Origin: Panagrolaimus kolymaensis
Taxonomy: Eukaryota; Nematoda; Chromadorea; Rhabditida; Panagrolaimidae
Reading direction: 5' to 3'
Assembly: GCA_028622995.1 (NCBI GenBank)
Contig: JAJQJQ010000002.1
Span: 9,858,001 to 9,922,000, forward strand
DNA: 64,000 nucleotides
Below, piece by piece: positions 34,356 to 46,357 of this stretch (positions within the stretch are counted from its first letter, which is position 1; each line of letters opens with the position of its first letter). The position numbers were made by a program, and so were the translations under genes. The notes below the pieces were generated by a model, which was not told the DNA's origin, did not search any database, and worked only from the letters and a program-made list of their open reading frames with translations.

Positions 34356-36687
34356 TTAAGCTACACCGAAATAAAACGTTGGTTTTTCATCCAAAGGTTT
34401 CCATTCATTCAAAAATTTTTCAATCGCTTCTTTTAATTGATCTGGCGGAGTTGGGTTAAATGTTATTTGAAATTCAGAATATGGCGCTGCATTATTCTAA
34501 AAAAATGTAAAAACGTAACTTTCAACTATCATAAACGATTCAAGTGTCTTTAACAAATTATAAAAACAAAACAAATTAAGTTCCAAATTTTCGCAGTGGG
34601 ACACAAAAAAAATATGACGCCAAATAAAAAAATGAAAACTTACCAAGAAAAAGTTGCAAATAGTTGTAATGTCGTCGATTTCATTGCTCACTTGTTTCAT
34701 ATGAAATTCCAAAAATTTATGGTTAAATTTAAGTTCAGCGAATTTATTGGAAATTAAAAGAATATTTGAATCATCAAGTCTTATACTGCAAAAGCAAAAA
34801 ACAAATTTATGACATTTTTCGTTAAGATTTTTTTAAAGGATAGGACTTACTTAAACTCTCGAAGATTTGGAAGTAAAATTAAAATATGTTCCAAATTAAT
34901 TTTATTCTCTCCATCCTCTGCCACCAATTTACAGTCCTGCCAAAGTTTAAAAGATTCAACTTTTTGACTTTTGCATAAAAATTTGAGATCTTGAAGCGAA
35001 ATAATTTGCTTCCAAATTTCGATATATTTTACATCACATTCATAAATATAATTATTGATAAATCTTGATAACCGTAATTCATCGGAAATATCAATAAAAT
35101 CCAAAGACATCATAATTACGATTTTTTTGTTTTTAAATGGCTCATATTTCTTTTCTTCAACGCATCGAGTTATAAGTAATGATTGTTCAAGAAATTGTAT
35201 ATCTTCGAAAAAACGACCATAATCAAAATAAAATCGACAACAGCAAAGTTTGGGTTTTTTGATAAAAAATTGTTTACAACTTTTTTGAAGAAAGAATAAA
35301 ACTTCAGGTTTCGAGTTTTGTGAAATATATTCAATTATTGGCTTTGGCAAAGACCAATGTTGCTTGAAAAAGTTTGAAAGTTTGAAATTTTTGTCCATTA
35401 CAAACTTTTTCGAATCCGAATCTTCATCAACATCCTTAGCTTCTTCGTTAGTCGGGTCAGTCGAAAGAAGAGAATTTTCAAACTCGAATAAATTTTTCCA
35501 TGGAACATAAACAGGGCCATATTTTTCAACTGCAGTTTTATATTCATTTTTCATTTCAAAATCATCCAAAAAAATCTACAATATTTTGAATAAACTTGAA
35601 GCAATTCTTTTGGATTATTTTCTCGAAGGTAAGAAATATATAATTTCCATAATTTTATATTACTTAGTTTTTGTCCAATTCGATATTCAACATTTTGTTT
35701 AACAAATTCTGGATCATCACTTTCTTGCAAACATTCAAACCATTCTTCGAGATTATCTTTGGAAGCTTTAATTTTCCAATAAAGTTTTTCCATGTATTCT
35801 GCAGCTTTTATGTAGTTTTTTTCGATAAAGCTGGCTAAAATAATTTATGTACATATAAGAAAAATAAAACAAGATTTTAAACTTACATGAATAATGTTCA
35901 TACGTCATAAAAAATTCTCTAACTTTTTGATGAGGATACACGATATGATTTTCAGCATGTATGATATGTTGATGTACTTTATCAAAAAGCTCCTTTTGCT
36001 TACTGTACAATGGGATAATGTGGGAATAAAAATATATTTTGGAGTGCTATAAAAGTAAAGTTTTATTCTTTTCATTAATAATAATATGACTTTTTTAAAG
36101 AATTATAAATTTTTGATGGTTTTAGGAAAAATATACAAATAACGAGGCAATTTTTTTGCATCGAAACGAAAACACTAATTATAAATGAAAGCAATTTTTT
36201 GAAATAGATCCTCATTTAATTCAAAAAAATTTAACTTAAATGAAATTTAACCCATGAAATTAACAATTTAAAAAAAAGCGCCAATAATTGAGGAATTCAA
36301 CAAAGGTTCGCCATCTTTAGCCAATATTTTTTAAAGAGTTAATAACTAGCCTCAAAATTTGCGAACATTAACAATTTTTTTGCTATGGATTTTGAAATTT
36401 ATTTTTGTTTATTAACTTACCGACAAAATTTCGACATCATAATAAAAATGTGATATTCCTTCATCATAAATTTCCCAAGCTCGATTAGTGGGAATATAGG
36501 GATTATCTCTTTTGTCTTCAATTTCTAATAATTCAAGCCAAAGGGATTTTGGCATTAAATAATTTTGAGAAAATTCAAGATAAAGTTTAGCTTTTTCTTC
36601 GTCAGTTGAAGCATTTTTTACTTTGGTTTTTAAATCACAAATAAGTTTGGAATATTGTTGATTTTTAAATGATTTTTTTCCAGCCAT
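34356..36687 (-). CDS. HAT-repeat plus F-box-like protein, with a one-base frameshift
   Basis: Exons 36687-36421, 36046-35887, 35834-34851, 34785-34644, 34496-34356 (TAA). All junctions are in phase, but exon 3 changes frame at the 7-A run 35568-35574 (poly-T on the coding strand); one more base there would give an unbroken protein of about 564 aa. The N-terminal half (LYLEFSQNYLMPKSLWLELL, LWKLYISYLRENNPKELL, AVEKYGPVYVPWKNLFEFE) has the W-L-E and aromatic spacing of HAT (half-a-TPR) repeats as in RNA-processing factors such as SART3. The C-terminal half (SLPKPIIEYISQNSKPEVLFFLQKS) is the F-box-like unit also found at 19840-21837. Either a sequencing or assembly slip in the homopolymer or a young pseudogene; I favour the slip because both sides are otherwise clean. 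Confidence 0.6.
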
Positions 36688-37093
36688 CTTAAAAAAGAAA
36701 TTTTTGAACCAACAAAAAAAGACAGAAAAACTAGAATGGTTTCTATGTATTTGCAATAATGAATATTTTGAAAGTCAAAACAAAAAAGGTTTGGCTCTTT
36801 TCTTGAGAAAATACTTTTAAATCGTGCCCTCAAAGAATTTCTTGTTGTTACTGCATGTATTTTTTTTGACTCAAAAAAGTGTGTGTAAGAATGAGAAAGG
36901 CCTTTAAAGAAAAAGTAAATCACCATATTTTCCTTAAAGTTATGAGAGGCATCTACAAAATTTTTGATTGACATGCACAGAGAAATTCAAAAGCACCTTC
37001 ACACTATTTTTTTTTCTTCACTTTATTACATTTGTTTTTGTTTTTTAAAAAAAAGTATGAATTTTTAAAGAGACATTTTAAAAAATTTATTTT
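36688..37093. other. Spacer between two minus-strand genes
   Basis: 5' flank of the HAT/F-box-like gene and 3' flank of the sre gene. AT-rich; no distinct element. Confidence 0.4.
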
Positions 37094-38641
37094 TTAGTTT
37101 TTCCATATATTTTTTAATTGTAGGAAGTGATGATCGATATTATTTTCATGAATATTAAAATTATTAGTTATGGCAGTAACTTTAGTGCTGTTTCGATATC
37201 GCTTTTGCCACATTTGCTTCGGTTTATTAAGTTTTGTCATTTGTGAAAGTAAATCATTAACAACTTCATAACCAATAATAAATGGAAGCCAAATGTTAAT
37301 TAACTAAAAAAACATTACTGTAAAAATGAATCATGTTTTTGATGTAAAGTAGAGAGATGACTTACCCAAAAATAATAAAGGCTTCCTGTTTTATCTTTTG
37401 AACTACCCCAATGCGAAACGATGCCACCAAAAATTATGGCAAAGGTTCCAATAATGAGAAAAGGAAGAGCATATTTGAGCATGCGAATATTTTCATAGAT
37501 CTAAAAATATGTGTTTTTGAAAAAAAGTCTTTGGATTATTTTTTTCAAAAAATAATTTATTTATATTTTTCTAGTAATAAAAATTACTATTTTGTATAAA
37601 TTTGCCTTACCTGATATCGATTACTCAAAACTATTTGAGAGTTTGAATGAATTTGTTTTAATTTAAAATTTATTCTCCATAATATTAAGGTGCACTAAAA
37701 AATAATGTTTTCGTTAATTTTAAAAAAATTATTATAGTTTTCTCATTTGCAAAACGCACAAAAAAAAAACTAGAAAAGTCGAGAGAAAAAAAACTTACAA
37801 TCACAGTTATAAAATCTACGATATAAGCAACTCGACTCATTAAACTTCCATCATACCCTAAAAAGTTTATAAAACCTTTTAAAAGCTATTGATTGCACTT
37901 TCGAATAACTTACAAATATTCCATGCTAAAACATTCCAGATTCCAAAAATCCAACAAAGCATTGAACCAATATAAACCAAATACAATTTTTTAATTTTTT
38001 CATAAAAATTCCTTTTCATTGTTGCAAAAACTCGTTCAACAAAAAGCAATAAAAATAGCGCGGACATAGATTGTTGGGTTAACGTTCCAATAATATTAAA
38101 AATTTTAAACGTCAAAACAACTATTCGATTTTTATTATAATCCAAAATGCAACAAATACCCATAATGAAATTAGATATAATAAATCCAATTAGACAAATG
38201 TGGATTTGTAAAAATATTTGCCTAAATATATATTTCAGTTATTTTAAAATCAAAACAAAAGAAAAAATAAAATTTTTCAAAAGACTTTTGTCCCTAAAAC
38301 TTTTACATAGATAATTTTTGCTTTTTTCTTGGACCTTAAACCACGAAAATAAAATGATTATAGGAACTTCATTTTTTAATTAAAAATTAAAACAAAAATT
38401 TCAATCAAAAGTTTGTTTTAGTGAAACATAAAACTTAAAGAATTTCAGTGTCAAAACCTACAATTTTTTTATTGTTGCAAATTTTGTATTTAGGAAAAAT
38501 TGCTCAAAAAAAAATTGCTTACCAATAATGACAATGAGCTTTGGGCTTTAATTTAATAAAAACTATCAAAGCTTTAGGCAAAAATAAACCATTAAAAAAT
38601 GTGGTGATAATGGTTAAAATAAATAGCCAAGTAGCATCCAT
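37094..38641 (-). CDS. Serpentine receptor, Sre class
   Basis: Six exons in phase: 38641-38523, 38221-37914, 37857-37799, 37694-37611, 37500-37366, 37303-37094 (TAA); 304 aa. Hallmarks of the Sre family: LLFVERVFATMKRNFYEK after TM3 (the ER-x-x-AT...YE signature) and LSNRYQIYENIRMLK before TM6 (RYQ-x-x-EN-R). Seven hydrophobic segments are visible. Sre proteins are nematode-specific GPCRs, mostly chemosensory. The ATG opens MDATWLFILTIIT directly in TM1. Ligand unknown. Confidence 0.82.
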
Positions 38642-40364
38642 ATTTTTTCTTTCTTTTTTTTATTCGCCACCAATATAAATGGAAGTGCCAAAAGGTTACA
38701 AAATCAAAATATTTTATATTAAAATAACTAAGAGAGCAAAAAATTATTTGTACATAAATTAATAATATTTATACACGCCAATCTAATAACAGCATTTTTC
38801 AAGAGTTAGCAGCACATGATGGAAAAAAAATGATAATTAAATTTACATAAACATTTAAATACAATTTAATAATAAAAAAAATTTTTAGACACCAAAAAAA
38901 ATTCAAAAATTTAATGGCCAAAGATCAGCAAAAGTTTTTATAAAAAGGAAGAAGCAAAGAAAAATGAATAATAGCGTCCTTAATTTAATAACGCTATAGA
39001 AAAAAAAAGTTGACGTAAATTTAACAAGAAAACATAAAACGAGCCCACCTTTTTTTAAGGTTGAAAGTTAAATTAGTAAGAATTTTAGACATGAATGATT
39101 CCAACCAAAAAAAATTAGCCTCATCATTGTTTTGTTGTTCCTTTTTGAATTAATTAGTAAAAAAACATATAAGTCTTTTTTTCTCGTTATTTTTAAAATG
39201 CTTATTTATTACGTGCTTGCAATGCACTTTTTATTCAAAAAGTGTGGTAAAGAAATCAAGAATCATAATAAAGAAAAATTTAAATTATCAATAATGTAAT
39301 TATCTTTGAATAGCAATAGTACAAGTGTACACATTTTATTTTCATAAATATTTCTATACAAACTTTCTGAAAGAGAATGGGCATAAATTATTTAAATTTA
39401 TTTCCTTTTTAAAAAACTTTTATTCAAATGCAAAGAATTATAATAATGTACCATACGTCATAAAAAAAATATGGAAAAATCGGGAAATTTCCCGCTACAA
39501 ATCCTTACAAAGTCTAACAAAGTGTTATGAAACTTTTGTAGGACTTTATTATACTTTGTAAGGCTTTGTAACAGGAAATTTCCAAGCAAAAATCAGAAAA
39601 TTCCCCTTTGACAACCCTAGTGTCGATACTAAAGAAGTGCCGTAAAATATTTTACAAAACAAAAATAATTCCATGATTATCCAATATGAGGTGCCATATC
39701 TGTTTTTTTTTATAATCAGAACCACATTATTTTGGTGTAAAAAAACATTAGCAAACGCTAATTTTTAAAAGCTTACAGTCTCATAGTTGGCCAATCAATT
39801 TTATTTGGTGCCAGAACTTTTAGAACATCTCAATAATTGGGTCAAGAGATATAAAGCAAAAACAAATAAAAAAAAAGTAAGCAGGGTATTTTTTTGTTGC
39901 ATTGCAATTATAGGTATTTTGAAGCAAAGCATAGTAAATTGAGGCAGGCATGGTATGTATTTAGAAATGGAAATAAAAAAAGTGATATAAAATAAAAATT
40001 TTGAATTTATATTTTTCAATTTTTTGTTGCTTTTTTTTGTTGTTTAAAAATATCCAACATTTCCTCAAATTATTGAAAATGCCCTGCTTCACTTATTTTT
40101 TTTCTTCAAAAATTTGTAAAAGTGCTTTGTATTCATTTTTGTAAAAATTAAAGATGTCACTCTGTCTTTAAATTGTACCCAAAAAATGTTGTCCTTCTTT
40201 TCTCCAAAAAGAAAAAGTAATTGCTTTTATAGTAAATCAATAAATTGAAATTTTTTTATTCTTTGTGATCATCAGCAGAAATTTCTTTAAATACAAAAAA
40301 AAATTATTGCTCATTTTTTAAAACAAAACAAAAAAATGTTTTAATTATTATAAAAAAAAACATA
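38642..40364. other. Intergenic; one partial hAT-like end
   Basis: AT-rich. A stretch at about 39470-39620 contains GGGAAATTTCCCG and ends TTTGACAACCCTA, like the right end of the element at 41925-42016, but no matching left end or target duplication was seen. No gene. Confidence 0.4.
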
Positions 40365-43300
40365 TTAAAATTCTAACATTTTTACAATTTTATTATTAGA
40401 ATAATGGCGAATAAAATATTTTCTGCTTTCATTATAAATTATTAGATATATTCCAACGATCGGAGCAAAAATCCATACATATGCTGGAGGTTGATAAATA
40501 TCCATAAAGAATTGCATAGCTGGAGTATAAATAAATAAAAAAAGTAATAAAATTTCAATAATTACAGCAAAAACTGAAATTAAATTTGAAAATCCATGAT
40601 TTATGATACTTGTTCGTCTTGTTTTGCACATAAATAAATGAATAACCTAAAAAATTATTATAATTAAATTTTTTATACATTTTTTTGTTGTTATTGCTTA
40701 AAAGAGCACTCCCATTTGACTCAAATTCTTGCTTATGACATGTTTTACATACCTCCTACCTACCTCGAAAGTTCTTTGTCAAACCCATTTCTAAAAACTA
40801 AAAAAAACTTTGTAAAACTTTCAAAATTTTTCGAAACCTTTCGAAATGGACTTGACAAACAAAGAACTTTCGCACTAGGAAGTAAAACATTTCGTAATCA
40901 AAAATTTGATTCAGGTGGGAGTGAGTGCCCCTTTTAATTATTATTACTTGAGATAAAACAAGAGTAAGTTGCCATGCTGCAGCGGCTTGACCTCTAATAA
41001 ATATTTGATTTTGAGCAGAAAAAATTTTACCATTAGATATGGTAAAATTGCCTGAATCTATTTTCCATTGGGTATTAGCTGTGAATAAAAGTTCTGTGGG
41101 ATATATTCCATGATAATAATAAACAAATAAATATGCTGCTAAACATCCTATAGTTATACTACATCCAGCAAAACCATATGAATATATAAGTAAATTTTTT
41201 GTGACTAATCTTTCTTTCTTTGATCTTGGAGGTAATTTCATTATATTTCTTTCAGGATTTTCATATACTAAAGCAATGGATGGAGGTAATTCGGTTGCTA
41301 AATCAATACTTAAAATTTGTAATGGTTCAAGACCCAATGGCATTCCTAAAATAAAATTAAGAATAATTGGAAATATTTCTGCCCATAAATGTGATAATGT
41401 ATATGCAATGGACATTCGCAAATTATCAAACATTAATCGACCTTCTTCGATTCCTTTAACAATTGAAGCAAAATTATCATCGGTTATAATTATATCGGCT
41501 GTCATTCGAGATATATCATTTCCACTATGACCCATAGCAATACCTATATCAGCTTTAGCTAAGGCTGGAACATCATTAACGTTGCCACCTTAAAAATTTT
41601 TTTTTAATTTTTTATTTCATTGTTTCTTATTTTAAAAAAATTAAAAAAGGTCGCAGGATGGTTTTTTGTAGATAAAATCGAGCACAACTTTTATATTTAG
41701 TAAAAAAAAGAGAAAAAAACCTTTACTTTTTTGTTTCGAAAATTTCATTCACATATATTTTCTAGATTTAAAATGAAAATAAAAAAAGAAAGTTAAAAGG
41801 AGGCCTTTCAGCAAAACACTGCGAAAAAGAGCTTTAGCAATGAAAATTTTGAACTTGCATTTTTTGTTTTGTTTTGCCGACGACAGGCCTCCTTGAAAGT
41901 ATAAAATGAATTAATTATTCCAATTAAGGTTGTTGAATTTCCCGGGAAATGGGAAAATGGAAAAATTTCCTAAGAAAAATCATGAAATTTTCCATAAATC
42001 TTTTTTGACAACCCTAATTCCAATCATGAGAATTTAACATTTTATTATATTTTACTCAAAATTTTTTTTTATTTTGTTACTTACCTGTAACAGCAACAAT
42101 TTCATCTATTTTTTGTAATTCTTCAATAATTTTTAATTTTTGATCTGGATTTGTACGAGCAAATACAATATATTTATGATTTAATAATATTTTCCATTGT
42201 TTTGATGTCATTCCATCCAATGATTCACCCAAAACAATCGTAGAATGGTCAGTTTTAGATTTAAATTCCAAATTTCCTTTATTTTTTACTAAATCATTTA
42301 TTAATCCTATTTGACTTGCTATAGCTGCAGCAGAAGTAGGATGATCTCCAGTAATCATATATATTTTTATTCCAGCATTTTTACATTGTTGTATAGCTTC
42401 AGCTGCTTCAGGTCTGGGAGGATCCACCATAGCTGCCATACCTATGAAGATGAGATTATTTTGAGGATAATTAGTTGATGTGGTTTTAAATTTTTCATCA
42501 AATGATGATATAAAATGTTTTTGTGCAAATCCAAGTACTCGATATCCTTCACATCCATAATGTTCCCATGCTTCCTTAAAAAAATAATTAAGCAAAAATC
42601 AAAAATAGAACAAACAAAAAAACAAACCCTGCATCGCTCGACAAAAGTTTCATTTATTTCCATTAATTTATCATCCAATAAATAATGACTACATTTTTCT
42701 AAAATTACTTCAGGTGCACCCTTAATCATAACAATATTTACTATTTGATTTTCTTCTTTAGTTTCAAAAATTTCAGATTCAACATTTATACTTTGTGGAG
42801 TTGTTTGTTGACATCTCGCAATAACAAGTTGCCATCGACGAACAGAATTAAATGGAATTTCAAATAATATTGGATATTGAGCACGAAATGCATCGACAGC
42901 TGTTACACTTTCAACATATTCCAATAATGAAGTTTCAATGGGAGTACCAATGATTTTATTTTTATTTTCTGGTGAAGAAACATAAAACTTTTTTGCATTT
43001 TTTCCTTCTTCAATTTGAACTGAATTATCGGAAGGTTCTTTGATAGTTAATTTTCCACTTTGAGTTCTAAAAAAAATAAAAAAACAATTATTAATAATTA
43101 ATTTTTGTTTTCTCCGAACAAAACTTTAAAGGACGACTACACTTTCTGTTTTTTTCAAATTGTTTCAAACGAACCGCGGTTCTGTCCCCAAGTGGTAAAG
43201 TGCTTTGAACATCGAAAAACCGTAATGCTACAGTAATTTGGAAGTGAGATATTACTGTAGCATTACGGTTTTTCGATGTTCAAAGCACTTTACCACTTGG

Positions 43301-46300
43301 GGACAGAACCGCGGTTCGTTTGAAACAATTTGAAAAAAACAGAAAGTGTAGTCGTCCTTTAACCTTTTTTTTGACAAAAAAGGGATATTTTTTTTATATT
43401 TTTTAAAAACTTACATAACAGTAAACTTTTTCTTTAATTTTACAACAGATTGCAATTTAGATTTTTGTTCTAAAACCATTTTAGTTGAAACTCTTGGCAT
43501 ACCTTCGACTTTATCTTCAAATTGGGCTTTGTTACAAACTGACATAATTGAAAGCAAATCAATAAAAGATTTATCAAATTCATCTTTTAACATATTTTTG
43601 CTAATTATAGGGATGTGTTTTTTATTTAAACCTAAAAAATAAAAAGAATACTTTTATAAAAAAAATAGTGTTTCATCCTTTTTCTGTCCCAGTAATTTGT
43701 TGGTTAATGAACTTATAATTTAAAAACCATTCAAGCTCTGCATATAAATATATTCGTTTTAATTAATTTTGTTTTTCTTGATTTATTAATTCTCAGGCAC
43801 TTTATTTTCTTTACTTAGTGGTTTTATTAAAAAAAGAAATTGTTTTCTTGCCCAGAAAATTTCCCAATAAAAAAAATATTTGTTTTATATAATATTTAGA
43901 AACTATATCCAAATCTTAATTACAATCTAACCTGGTTGCTCCTTTCCATTAAACCAAACTTTCATGACTTTCATATAATTTTGAGTTAAACTAGCTTTTT
44001 TGTCCGTGCAAATAACCGTAGCTGCGCCAAGTTTATCAATTGCATCAGGATTTTTAATAAAAACATTTTTCTTTGCCATTCTTTTTGATATAATTGATTT
44101 TTGTGACATAACAATTGCGGGTAAACCTTGTGGAATATTTGCAATAACAATAATGAGAAAGCCATAAACAAAATAATATAAAATATTTTGAAATTTAGAA
44201 AGTATGCAACCAATTACAAAAAAGAAAAATGCCATGGATAAAGCAAAACATGAAATATAATTAACAAATTGATCTAAATCTTTTTGTAATCCTGATTTTG
44301 GAGTTAACCACGTTGTTTGATAATTGGCTATTTGGGATAAAGTCTATAAAAGTAAAACATATAATTTTTAATTTTACATTTACTTTATAAAAAAATCAAG
44401 CCGCATGAGATATTTCAAAATGCTAGAGTTTTTTAATTGTTAAATTCACTTTGAAAAAAAATCGACTCAGTATTTATATTCGAAAATAAAAACCCTATTT
44501 TTTAGTTCATTGCAAATATAAGTCTTTTAGGGGCATTAGTTTACTGTATCATTACATTGACTTTTTTCGTTCTTTTTTAGTTACGCTTTTAAAAACTTGC
44601 ATATTTTTTACATTTTTTTGATGAAAAAAAAGAACATTCAAAGAATTTTTCTTGATAAATGTTGTTCAGAAAAGTGATAAATAAATAAATTTTAAAAAGT
44701 GAGAGGATGATAAAATAAATTAGCTTGATTTTTTATGTTTAAAAACTTACTGTGTAAACTCCAGTTCTTATAACTAAGCCAATTCCATCGCCTTCAACAC
44801 AATAAGACCCTTTGAAGGCAACATTTTTAGCATCATAAACATTTATATGCCGAGCAACAGATTCACTATAATATTCATCAATTTCGCCTATAAGTTTCAT
44901 TTTTTATATATTTTATAAACAAAATATTTGTGTTTTATATTTAAATTATTAAATACCTGTTAAAATAGACGATTCAATTTTTAAGCCATTAGCCTTTAAA
45001 ATTCGTATATCAGCTAAAATTTTTTGACCATAACTAAAACAAAAAAACTTTAGTTTAAAACATAAAAAAATTAAAAAAAATTAACCTAAAAATAATAATA
45101 TCACCAACAACCAAATTTTCACATGGTATATTAATAGCTTTATTTCCTCGAATTACTGTAGCCTTTTCAGACATGACATCTTTAAAAGTTTTTGAAACAC
45201 TCATAGTTTCTTTTTCTTGTTGATATGAAATATAACTCATTAATATTACTATAGCTATTAATAAAATAGAACAATATAAATTCATGGATTCCATTCGATC
45301 ATGAAATAAATGAATTGTATATGTTATTAAACTAATTAAAGCAGCCAAAAATAAAAGAATCCAAAATTTATGTAAAAATTGTTTTAAAAAAAGATAAAAA
45401 TTATTTTGTTTTTGTTTGTTTGATTTTGGCAATGGTGAAATATTTTTTCCTCCATCATTTAAACGGCTTTCAGCTTCATCTAAATCAAGACCATCAGAAT
45501 TTTCAGGATTTTCTGGATCAATGTATGACGAGGAATGAACATTAGCAAGTTCTCGCAAAGTTAAATAATGTTCAACAAAGGATGTATTAATTTTTTCATT
45601 TGTAACATTTGCATTTTCAATAGATTCTTTGGGTGAAATACGTTTTTTACGAAAAAATGAAAAATTTAATTTGGCTAAAAAATGTAAAATTATTGTCAAT
45701 TTTAACATAATTATGTATTATTTTTCCTATCTCTCTCTCTTTTTTTCAAGATATTTTGCGACAGTCTATATATGCGAAAATTTGCATGAAAAATACTTAC
45801 AAGGAAATGGATTAGCACGCAAATCGCTGGGGAGATTTGGCTTAAACCAATCGATAGAACTCTGAAAGTTGGGCTATGGGCCAAAATCCTATCGACCCGT
45901 CAATCCAAAAAATAATAGCTTTGTCAGGTCAAAAGATGAGCAAAAACAATGAAAAACCATCATTTTTCCGATACTTAGAAAATTTTTTAAAGTTTCAGCA
46001 AAACGCCAAAAAAAGGAAAGCAATAAAAAAAATGACTGAAAAAGGAAAAAAAAGTGCAAAAAGTTTCTAAATCCAGGAATTTTAAACTTTGACCTGGCAA
46101 AACTATTTTTTTTTTTGAATTGGTAGGCCGCTGGTATTTTGACTTTTTGATTAAACTTTTGGAGCTCTTTCAGTTGGTATAAGCAAAAACTCCCCAACGA
46201 TTGGATGACATGCTAATCCGTTCCCTTGTTAGCTTATGGCGAGGTTAACTTTATTTATGGATATAACAATATTTAATTATCCGGGATTTTTTAATACAAT

Positions 46301-46357
46301 TAAAAAAAAAATAAATTTAAATTTTAATGCTGCTAACTTACAATTATTTATAGCCAT
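40365..46357 (-). CDS. Na,K/H,K-ATPase alpha-like P-type ATPase with degenerate catalytic motifs
   Basis: Ten exons in phase: 46357-46342, 45674-45086, 45033-44957, 44887-44751, 44343-43932, 43631-43415, 43066-42628, 42574-42085, 41588-40948, 40646-40365; 1099 aa. Order and spacing follow type IIC P-ATPases: M1-M2, actuator, M3-M4, P and N domains, M5-M10. Key motifs are altered: TGES is TGEI (227-230), the phosphorylation loop DKTGTLT is DKKASLT (387-393; Asp kept), PEGL in M4 is PQGL (344-347; the cation-binding Glu lost), and TGDGVND is TGGNVND (792-798). KGAPE (598-602) and MITGDHP are intact. Loss of four motifs with an intact reading frame suggests a protein kept for a non-pumping role. 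Known precedent: C. elegans CATP-1 was reported to act apart from its pump function. Introns 1, 6, 8 and 9 each hold a mobile element. Confidence 0.85.
40702..40933. mobile_element. TTAA-flanked inverted-repeat MITE, family B
   Basis: Inverted arms starting AAGAGCACTC (left) and AAGGGGCACTC (right, reverse strand) and sharing ATGTTTTAC and CGAAAGTTCTTTG inside, between TTAA at 40698-40701 and 40934-40937. In the last intron of the P-type ATPase gene. Arms are diverged, so it is older than family A. Confidence 0.65.
41925..42016. mobile_element. 92-bp hAT-like miniature element with 8-bp target duplication
   Basis: Ends TAAGGTTGT and ACAACCCTA, with an exact 8-bp direct repeat ATTCCAAT at 41917-41924 and 42017-42024. 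The core has GGGAAAT/ATTTCCC motifs. In intron 8 of the ATPase gene. Same kind of ends as the 14408 element. Confidence 0.75.
43130..43358. mobile_element. TTAA-flanked palindromic MITE, family A, copy 2
   Basis: Near-perfect palindrome with arms of about 108 bp, outer end AGGACGACTACACTTTCTG, 13-bp loop, TTAA at 43126-43129 and 43359-43362. Same length (229 bp) as the copy at 26120-26348 but with different GC core words (AACCGCGGTT here) and the loop in the opposite orientation. In intron 6 of the ATPase gene. Confidence 0.85.
45798..46231. mobile_element. Inverted-repeat element in ATPase intron 1
   Basis: About 434 bp bounded by inverted arms of some 40 bp: left TACAAGGAAATGGATTAGCA, right (reverse strand) TAACAAGGGAACGGATTAGC, each continuing to a GGGGAG word. 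The inside is AT-rich without a transposase. Target duplication is not clear, so the superfamily is unassigned. Confidence 0.6.
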
